Assembly: GCA_016871495.1 (NCBI GenBank)
Contig: VHDF01000031.1
Location: 1-51,522 of the forward strand
Direction: 5' to 3'
Origin: Verrucomicrobiota bacterium
GTDB taxonomy: Bacteria > Verrucomicrobiota > Verrucomicrobiia > Limisphaerales > VHDF01
Length of the DNA: 51,522 nt
The position numbers and the translations under genes are program-made. Below the pieces are notes generated by a model, which saw only the letters and a program-made list of their open reading frames with translations, was not told the origin of the DNA and made no database searches. Each line of letters opens with the position of its first letter. Position 1 is the first letter of the stretch. Below are positions 35,278 through 43,400 of this stretch, piece after piece.

Positions 35278-37275
35278 TTACTTGGCCATGATGAGTTCCG
35301 AAGCCGCCGGGGTGGTTTGACCGATGACTTCGCGGGGTATCTCTTTGACTTCATTCAGCCCCAATTTGACGCAGCGCAGGTTTTCCTGAACGACCTTTTC
35401 GCCGCGCTTTCCGAAGTATTTGCGGATGTATTTTTCGACACTGTTCAGAATCTCCTCCTGGCCCATGCCGGAATCAGCGGCAAACGGAGTGACCTTGATG
35501 AAAATACCGACCAGAACCACACCCTGCATGCGTTGTTGCAGGTCCGGGTCGGTGGCGATTTCCCGCGCGATTTTCACCGTGTCGAGGAAGAATACCCGGA
35601 CCTTGCGGTTGCGGATGATTTTCTGGCCATAGGCAGGGATGGCTTGCCAAACGTCCGACGGATCCACCTTGTCGCTCTGGATAAAAATGGAGCCATTTTC
35701 GGCAATGCCCGCCAGGGGGTTGCCCAAGTTGAACGCGTTGACGTCGTTCAGCGGAATGAATTCCACATGTTCCAATTCGCTATGGGTCCGAATGTGATCC
35801 CGCGCCACCGTCAGGTAATAGGTGGTGGGCAAACCTTTCTTCTCCGACCCGTACTTGGGATAGGCCTGCACGTGGAGATTGAAAAGTTCGCCCACGAACG
35901 AGGCGATCAATTTGTTGGTGGTCACGGAGCCGAAGCCGCCCACCGAGTGGCCGCGCATCGAGAAGGCTCCAGAGGGGCGCAAATCGGGGTCTTCGGAATC
36001 GGGCAGGGCGACCTCGTGCTTGACACCGACCACAGCAAATTCCTTGGGCGAGGCGGAAGCCATGTTGCGCGCCATCGAGATGAAATGGCAGCCGCGCACG
36101 TCCCGGGAGCCCAGTCCCGCCGCGCAGGCCAGAATTTTCGGCAATCGGCTGATGGCAGGGTAGCGATGCTCGGATCGGCTCCCATAGCCCAGCCCGGCCA
36201 GCGCGTCGGCAAAAGCCGCCTTAATGCCCTGGGCCAGGGGATTGGACTGCGCGAGCGGATTGTCCATGCGCTCCACCACCGTCGCCACTTTGACGTTTTT
36301 TAAGGCTTCCACCAACTCCACGGCCGGGAACGGGGCGAAGCAGGTCACATGGATCCCCCCGACCTTCAGACCCAGATGCTGGCGGATCCAATCGATGGCA
36401 GCCTGGGCGGTTTCCATGAGCCCGCCCATGCCCACAATCGCGTAATCAGCGTCCTCCATGCGATAGCAATCGAGCATGCTGTAGCGGCGTCCGGTCAGCT
36501 TGTAAAAGGTGTCCATCGCCTCGCTGATGGCCGCGGGCACTTTGTCGTAAAAGGCGCGCTGGGCAATTTTGCCCTTCATGTAAGAGTCCTGGTTTTGGAC
36601 GACGCCGGACATGAGCGGGAACTCCGGGCTCATCAGGCACCGGAGCTTCTGGTTGGGATCGGAAACGAATTGCTTCATGAGCTCGGGTTCGGCCATGAGT
36701 ACATTCTCGATCGTGTGGGTGGTCAGGAAGCCGTCCTGAACATTCATGAACGGCGTTTCCGAAGCCTCGGCGGCACGGCGGGCGATGAGCGCCAAATCCC
36801 CGGACTCTTGGGCGTTGCGACCAAAAAGAATGCCCCAGCCGCAGTCGGAACAGCTCATGACGTCGTCATGGCCCGCATGGACATTGAGGGAATGGCTGGT
36901 CAGCGCGCGGGCGCCGATATGGAAGACCACGGGCAGGCGTTTGCCCGAAATGGTGTAGAGCACCTCCTTCATCAGGACCAAGCCCTGGCCGCTCGTGAAG
37001 TTCGTGACCCGGCCGCCGGCAAGCGCGAAGCCTTCGCAAGTCGAGGCGGCGGAGTGCTCCGATTCGGGTTGGATAAACGCGAGGGTATCGCCCCAAAGAT
37101 TCTGTTTCCCGTTCGACACTTCGGTCTGATAACCGGTTCCCATCGTGGTCGACGACGTGATGGGATACGCGCAAGCACCCTGAGTGATGTGAGTTTCCAC
37201 CCAGACGACGTGGCCCGCGCCGTCGGATGTGGTGGGGATTCCCGGGAATGGAAATATCGAAGACTGTCCGCTCAT
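35278..37275 (-). CDS. Pyruvate:ferredoxin-type oxidoreductase, alpha plus gamma chain
   Basis: The N-terminal half of the split oxidoreductase, 665 residues. Domain I begins VVWVETHITQGACAYPITSSTTM (substrate-binding YPIT motif) and includes NFTSGQGLVLMKE and HAGHDDVMSCSDCGWG (domain I loop); domain II has AIVGMGGLMETAQAAIDW and VVERMDNPLAQSNPLAQ; domain III (gamma) contains MRGHSVGGFGSVTTNKL. The protein ends where the ferredoxin domain would begin, so the split is at the gamma-ferredoxin boundary and the two genes keep the domain order. There is no obvious Shine-Dalgarno at the ATG. A sigma-54 regulator lies just upstream on the same strand. Confidence 0.92.
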   Translation of the reverse strand: MSGQSSIFPFPGIPTTSDGAGHVVWVETHITQGACAYPITSSTTMGTGYQTEVSNGKQNLWGDTLAFIQPESEHSAASTCEGFALAGGRVTNFTSGQGLVLMKEVLYTISGKRLPVVFHIGARALTSHSLNVHAGHDDVMSCSDCGWGILFGRNAQESGDLALIARRAAEASETPFMNVQDGFLTTHTIENVLMAEPELMKQFVSDPNQKLRCLMSPEFPLMSGVVQNQDSYMKGKIAQRAFYDKVPAAISEAMDTFYKLTGRRYSMLDCYRMEDADYAIVGMGGLMETAQAAIDWIRQHLGLKVGGIHVTCFAPFPAVELVEALKNVKVATVVERMDNPLAQSNPLAQGIKAAFADALAGLGYGSRSEHRYPAISRLPKILACAAGLGSRDVRGCHFISMARNMASASPKEFAVVGVKHEVALPDSEDPDLRPSGAFSMRGHSVGGFGSVTTNKLIASFVGELFNLHVQAYPKYGSEKKGLPTTYYLTVARDHIRTHSELEHVEFIPLNDVNAFNLGNPLAGIAENGSIFIQSDKVDPSDVWQAIPAYGQKIIRNRKVRVFFLDTVKIAREIATDPDLQQRMQGVVLVGIFIKVTPFAADSGMGQEEILNSVEKYIRKYFGKRGEKVVQENLRCVKLGLNEVKEIPREVIGQTTPAASELIMAK

Positions 37276-37556
37276 AATTTACAATCAGTGGGAGGAATTT
37301 TTAGGGATTCGAATCTCCACGCATCAGCGTCGGCGCGCAAGGAAAAGTTTGGCAACGTGGAACTTCCGGCACGTCGTGCTTTCCACAAGGCGCCCGCCAT
37401 CCTCGTCCGGGCACCGGAGATTCCAGCGCGGAATTCTCATGCTTGTTTCGCGACCGGAAGTGCTGGGGCTTGGGAAACCGCGCCTCGGCCACAGGAAACG
37501 ATCCCCTCCGGGCTGGGCCGGCCTCCAATTCCACCAAGAACAGCAAGGAACCAGCC

Positions 37557-38897
37557 TCAACCGGGGTCCACGGAAAACCCCAATTCCCGCAGGCGCTGGA
37601 GCTTGTAAACCAAGGCCCTGCGGCTGATCGCCAAAGCCTTGGCCGTCTCCGTGCGATTGTAGCCGTGCTCCTTCAAAACAGACAGAATCGCTTCCCGTTC
37701 GACGTCCTCCAATCGAGCCGCGTCCGGCGGGCGCTCCACCCGCGGCTCGATCCGCGGTATCTTCGCCGGCAAATGCTCCGGCAAAATCACCTCGCCGCGC
37801 GACAACAAGGCCGCCCGTTCCATCGCATTGCGTAATTCACGAACATTGCCCGGCCACGCGTACTGGTCCAGACACGCCACCGCCCCGGCGGATAACCTGC
37901 TCTTGCCCCCCCCCATCCCCGCCAAAAACTTGGAAGCCATCGGAAGCACGTCCTCCCGCCGCTCCCGCAAAGGAGGCACACGCAACTCGACCACATTCAA
38001 TCGATAGTAAAGATCCTCCCGGAACCGCCCCTCCTTGACCCGAGATTCCAAATCCAAGTTCGTCGCCGCGATCACACGCGCCGCACTCCGCCGATCCACA
38101 TTGGACCCCACTCTTCGATAATGCCCGTCCTGCGTCACTCGCAGGAGTTTAGACTGCAACGCGGGCGACATCTCGCCGATTTCATCCAGGAAGATGCTCC
38201 CCTCGGACGCCAGCTCAAATTGCCCGACCCGATTCTGAATCGCCCCGGTAAATGACCCTTTTTCGTGCCCGAACAACTCGCTTTCCAACAACTGCTCGGG
38301 AATCGCGGCGCAGTTCACCTTGATAAAAGGCCGTTCAGCTCTCGCACTCCAATGATGGATCAAGTCCGCCAAAACTTCCTTGCCCGAACCGGATTCCCCC
38401 ATCAACAAAACCCGGCTGTCCGAACGGGCCACCAGCATCGTGTCCCTCAACAAACCCCTCATGATCGGGCTTTCCGCCACAACCCCCTCAGGCAACGGCA
38501 TTTGCTCCTCCTGTCGAGGAACGAGCCCCTCCCCCGCTTGCGCAAACTTCCGCACCGCAGCCAACAACTCGTCCAAATCAATGGGCTTCGCCAGATAGTC
38601 AATGGCGCCGTCCCGCATCGCCCCCACCGCATCGCGCACGTCAGCGTAACCCGTCACCAGCAAAATGGGCAGGACCGGAAACATCCGGCGCGCTTTCCGC
38701 ATCGTCTCCAATCCTGAGAGCCCGGGCATGCGCACGTCCGAAATCATCATCGACACCGGCGTGCGCGCCAACGTTTCCAACGCCCGCTCCCCCGAATCCG
38801 CCGTCAACGTGGCAAACCCCTGGGATCGCAAAAAGGAATCCAACAGGCTCCTCTGCCCCTCGTCATCGTCCACAATCAAAATCTTTGGCACCGCCAC
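37557..38897 (-). CDS. Sigma-54-dependent NtrC-type response regulator
   Basis: A 446-residue transcription activator: receiver domain (KILIVDDDEGQRSLLDSF, phospho-Asp in MMISDVRMPG, KPID), AAA+ domain with Walker A GESGSGKE, Walker B SIFLDEIGEM, the sigma-54 contact loop GSFTGA (usually GAFTGA) and arginine finger region FREDLYYRLNV, and a Fis-type helix-turn-helix (GYNRTETAKALAISRRALVYKL). The GTG at 38897 gives a receiver starting directly with AVPKILIVD; the longer frame to 39011 would overlap the divergent oxidoreductase gene. No sensor kinase gene is adjacent. Its location 281 bp upstream of the oxidoreductase operon, same strand, suggests a possible target, but no -24/-12 promoter was found there. 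Confidence 0.93.
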   Translation of the reverse strand: MAVPKILIVDDDEGQRSLLDSFLRSQGFATLTADSGERALETLARTPVSMMISDVRMPGLSGLETMRKARRMFPVLPILLVTGYADVRDAVGAMRDGAIDYLAKPIDLDELLAAVRKFAQAGEGLVPRQEEQMPLPEGVVAESPIMRGLLRDTMLVARSDSRVLLMGESGSGKEVLADLIHHWSARAERPFIKVNCAAIPEQLLESELFGHEKGSFTGAIQNRVGQFELASEGSIFLDEIGEMSPALQSKLLRVTQDGHYRRVGSNVDRRSAARVIAATNLDLESRVKEGRFREDLYYRLNVVELRVPPLRERREDVLPMASKFLAGMGGGKSRLSAGAVACLDQYAWPGNVRELRNAMERAALLSRGEVILPEHLPAKIPRIEPRVERPPDAARLEDVEREAILSVLKEHGYNRTETAKALAISRRALVYKLQRLRELGFSVDPG

Positions 38898-38982
38898 GCC
38901 GCGATGGGACCACCCCCCAAGCCTAAAATCAACCCCCGCCCGGAGGCTTGCTTTGAGCGCCCCGAAGCGGGAAAAAGCGTCC

Positions 38983-40299
38983 ATGCCATCCTTCCCCCTT
39001 TTCGCTTCCACTTCTCGACGCCGGTTTCTCTACGCCTCCTCCGCCGCAGCCCTCGCCGCGTCCCTGCCTGGTTGGAAACCTCGCGCCTCGGCGCAACCCT
39101 CCGGGGCCAATAGCCGCGTCCGCGTCGCCGTCATGGGCCTGAACGGACGTGGCATGGATCACGTGCGCGCGTTTCTCGCCCTCCCCAATGTCGAAATCAC
39201 CGCGGTCTGTGACGTGGACGAACGCGCCATGACCAAAGCGTCCGCACTCGTGGAAAAGTCCCGCGGCACCGCTCCCGCCGCCATCAAGGACATCCGCCAG
39301 TTGGTTGAATCCAAAGCCATCGACGCGCTCTCCATCGCCGCCCCCAATCACTGGCACGCCCCGGCCACACTGCTCGCCTGCGCCGCGGGCAAGCACGTCT
39401 ACGTCGAGAAACCCTGCTCCCACACTCCCCGCGAGGGCGAACTGATGGTCCGCGCGGCCCGCAAATTCCATCGCAAAGTGCAAATGGGCAACCAACGGCG
39501 AAGCTGGACCGGACTGCGCGAAGCCATCGCGGAACTTCACGGCGGCGCCATCGGCAAAGTCACCTTCGCCCGCACCTGGTACAACAACCAGCGGCCCTCC
39601 ATCGGACGCGGCAAGGCCGTCCCCGTTCCCGCCTGGCTCGACTACGACTTATGGCAGGGCCCGGTCGAGGAACGCCCCTTCCGCGACAACGTGGTTCACT
39701 ACAATTGGCACTGGTTCTGGCATTGGGGCAATGGCGAACTCGGCAATAACGGCATCCATGCCCTCGATGTCGCCCGCTGGGGCTTGCGCGCCGGCTGCCC
39801 CCGCCAGGTCACCTGCGGGGGAGGACGCTACCAATTCGACGACGATCAGGAGACTCCAGATATCTATGTCACCACCTTCGAACTCGAGGGACAGGGTGCA
39901 AGCTGGGAAAGCCACAGTCATCACGGTCGCGGATTCGAAGGATCCGGTTTCGGCATCACCTTCTACGGTGATCGCGGCACCTTCGTCATTTCAGGCAACT
40001 CGATGAAATTCTACGACCTCAACAACAAACTCACCCGCGAACTGCCCCACCGGGGGAACGACCTCGACCATTATGGCAATTTCGTCGAAGCCATACGGAA
40101 CGATGTCCCTCTCCATTCCGAAATCGAGGAAGGCGTCCTCAGCACACTCTGGTGTCACCTCGGCAATATCGCTTGGCGTACTCGTCAAACCCTTCAGCTC
40201 GACCCCGCCCGCCAGCAGCTCAAAAACAACGACGCGGCCAGAAAACTGTGGGCATCAGGCTACCGCAAAGGCTGGCGCGACCTCGAAAAAATTGCCTAG
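38983..40299 (+). CDS. Tat-exported Gfo/Idh/MocA oxidoreductase
   Basis: A 438-residue member of the Gfo/Idh/MocA family with twin-arginine signal (STSRRRFLYASSAAALAAS), Rossmann start VRVAVMGLNGRGMDHVRAF, AVCDVDERAM, APNHWHAP, and the canonical EKP motif (VYVEKPCSH). The C-terminal region carries GNGELGNNGIHALDVARWGL, with the His expected near the active site. It is divergent from the sigma-54 regulator with an 85-bp shared gap. It differs from the member at 31026 in having EKP instead of QKP, so they are probably distinct paralogues. Confidence 0.92.
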   Translation: MPSFPLFASTSRRRFLYASSAAALAASLPGWKPRASAQPSGANSRVRVAVMGLNGRGMDHVRAFLALPNVEITAVCDVDERAMTKASALVEKSRGTAPAAIKDIRQLVESKAIDALSIAAPNHWHAPATLLACAAGKHVYVEKPCSHTPREGELMVRAARKFHRKVQMGNQRRSWTGLREAIAELHGGAIGKVTFARTWYNNQRPSIGRGKAVPVPAWLDYDLWQGPVEERPFRDNVVHYNWHWFWHWGNGELGNNGIHALDVARWGLRAGCPRQVTCGGGRYQFDDDQETPDIYVTTFELEGQGASWESHSHHGRGFEGSGFGITFYGDRGTFVISGNSMKFYDLNNKLTRELPHRGNDLDHYGNFVEAIRNDVPLHSEIEEGVLSTLWCHLGNIAWRTRQTLQLDPARQQLKNNDAARKLWASGYRKGWRDLEKIA

Positions 40300-40454
40300 C
40301 GCGCCGGACGTTCGATTTCCCGATCACGCTTCCATCATGGAATGGTTCGTGCTTTATTTCGTCCGAAGTGTGCCCTTCACCTTACTCATCCAACCGAGGT
40401 CGTCACGATCCCATACTCGGTGATCTTACGCGGGTGGTCCGAATTCGCTCCCTC

Positions 40455-43400
40455 ATGAACAATCTCTGTCTCCGTTTTGCCGCCCTAGGCTTCCTCGTCG
40501 GCAATCTCTGCTTCGCGCGCGCCCAGGTGTTCTTCTCGGAAATCATGTATCACCCCGTCGAGTTGCCCGCTTTCAATTCGGACGGCACCCCGGTCCTCGA
40601 CCTCTCCCGCGATGTTCATGAGTTCGTCGAACTTCACAACCCGGGGACCTCATCGGTCCCTCTCGCGGGTTGGAAACTGTCGGGCGGGATCGATTTCACC
40701 TTCCCACCCGGCTCCAGCATCGCGGGAGGAGGTTACCTTGTGGTCGCCAAAGACAAGTCCCGCCTGGCGAAGATTCCCGCATACTCATTGACCGAATCCA
40801 GCCTCCAGGGCCCCTTCACAGGACAGTTGAGCAACGAAGGAGAAACCCTCCGTTTGCGCAACGCCGCCGATCAAGTGATCGACGCCGTCAGTTACGCGTC
40901 CCATTTCCCCTGGGCCATCGCCGCGAACTCCATGGGAGCCGACGAAGAATGGACCGGTCTGCGCCACATGGATTACCAGTATCGCGGACGATCGCTCGAA
41001 CGGGTCAGCTTTGCCCACCCGGGCAACGACCCCGCCAATTGGGTCGCCTCGCCCATCCCCGGCAATCCGAGCCCCGGCAAGCCCAACGCCTTCCGGCGCG
41101 ATAAACCCTTGCCGATCGTCACCGGGTTAAGCGCCAGCCAAGCCGCCGACCGCCAGAGACTCATCCGCCGGGACCAACCCGCCCTCGTCGAAGCGATCTT
41201 CTCAGACCGCTCGGAACTCGGCCCCGTGGAAATCGAATCCTTCGTGGATGACATCAACCTGACCGGAGAAACCGTGTCCACTCTGCCCATGACCGCCGCC
41301 GCAGGCAGCCTGGCCTACTCTGCGACCCTGCCGGGGAGAGCGGAACGCAGCGTCGTCCGCTATCGCATCGTAGCTTCGCGCGCGGGCCGCCGCGAGGTGG
41401 TCTCCCCTCGTGCGGACGACCCATTTTCCTGGCACGCTTACTTCGTCTCTCCGGCGCGGAGTTCCGCCAAACCCATTTACGATTGCTTCATTTCCACGGC
41501 CAGCCTGAATCGTCTCGCGGCCAACATCGCGGGAAATCCCCGCCGTGTCACCTCTCCCGATCCCCCCGGCACACCCCGCGCTTCCTGGAACGCCACTGAA
41601 CCGGCCATTTTCGTCCACGACGGCGTGGTCCGGGATATTCGCATGCGCCACCACGGCAGCCGCTACAACCGGCGGGCCGATCGAAACTCCTTCAAGTGGC
41701 ATTTCCCCAGCTACAACCCATTCCTCGGCACCGACGCTATTTTCGAAACCGACAAGGGCAATGACTTCGTCGTCGGCCACAATCTCTTCATCAACGCCGG
41801 ATTCCCCGTGTCCAAAGTTCGTTACGTCGATCTCTATCTCAACAACAACGCCGTCCTGCAGCGCTTGGAACAGGGCGAGTTCAACGGAGACATGCTCGAC
41901 GCGTTCCACGCCGAACAGCGCACCCAAAATCCGGGCACGCCGCTGGAAGCTCCCGGCGAAATCTACAAGAGCGTCGGCACCATTCAGTCCAACGGAGAAG
42001 GACCCTACGGAGTCGGTGACGGACGCAGACTCTCCAAGGCGCCAACCTGGCCCGACTGGAAAATGTACGAGTGGACTTACAGCCTCCAAAACCACGGATG
42101 GAAAGGCTCCACCGACATCAAAAAGCTGCTCGACGGACTTTGGGCCGCGCGCGGTGACACCCACACCTCGCCCAACCCCAATGTTCCGCGGCTGCGCGCG
42201 TTCATGCTCGAACACTTCGACATCGACGCCATGCTCAACTACATCGCGGTGGAGAATTGGTGCTGCCCCTGGGACGACACCACCCAAAACCATTTCCTCT
42301 GGCGCAAGAGCAACGGCAAGTGGGGGATGCTGCCGTGGGATTGCGACGCGTGGTTCGGACGCGGCGATAATACGCCCGCCACCTCCTCCATCTACATCGG
42401 AGAAGTCGGCGACCCGAACAACAATTTCCGCGGACCGAACTTCATCAAGGACAGTTTTATCAAAGCGTTTCGCCAGGAGTACAAAGAACGTCTCTACCTG
42501 CTGAACAACACGCTCTTGCATCCCGAAAACATCAGCGCCATGGGCTTCTCCTCGATCCGCTCCTTCGCCAACACCCGGTTCACTTCCGTCAACCAACAGT
42601 GCGGTTTCGGAGTCTTTCAACGCCCCAACAAGCCGCTGCCCGTCAGCCCCGCCGCCAACGCGGGCGTGGTGCCCGGAGTCTCCCTCCGCACCAGTTCCTA
42701 CAGCCACAGCGCCACCCCCGGCCTGAGCCACACGCGAACGCTCTGGGAAATCCGCGCCGCGGCGGGATCCTACCTCGCCCCGGTGTTCAAAAGCACGAGC
42801 TCCACCCACTTGATCGAATTGCCCATCCCCTTCGAAGAACTCGAATTCGGCTCCCGCTACTTCTGGCGGGCAACCCACCTCGACGCACAAGGCCGCCCAT
42901 CCTTGCCCTCCGACGAAAGTTCTTTCATCTTTGGCGGCACTCCCCCAACGAGCACGAACGCGGTCCGTCTCGTCTCCATCGATGCCGGATCCGTCTGGCG
43001 TTACCATCAGGGCGGCATCGACCTGGGCACCGCCTGGAAAGCGCCGGGCTTCAACGATTCCACCTGGGCTTCCGGAGCCGCCCTGCTCGCGGTCGAAAGT
43101 GCCCCCCTCCCCGAGCCGATCCGCACCACCCTCACCCTCGGCCCCACCACATTCTATTTCCGCAGGACCTTCAACTATTCCGGTCCCGCCCGCAGCACGC
43201 TCCGCCTGAATACCGTGCTCGACGACGGTGCCGTGCTCTACCTGAACGGAAAGGAAATTTGGAGAAACCGCGTGAGCGGCTCGGCCCCCGCCTACTCCGC
43301 TCTCGCCGACGTGAACGTCGGTGACGCGGTTTATGAAGGCCCTTTTGAAATTCAAGTGGACAACTTGAACTCCGGCGTCAACACCCTGGCCGCCGAAGTC

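Noticed and set aside
37276-37556. A small gene or -24/-12 promoter in the gap upstream of the oxidoreductase operon
   Set aside because: The short open frames there have no protein character, and I could not find a TGGCAC-N5-TTGC-like pair on the minus strand.
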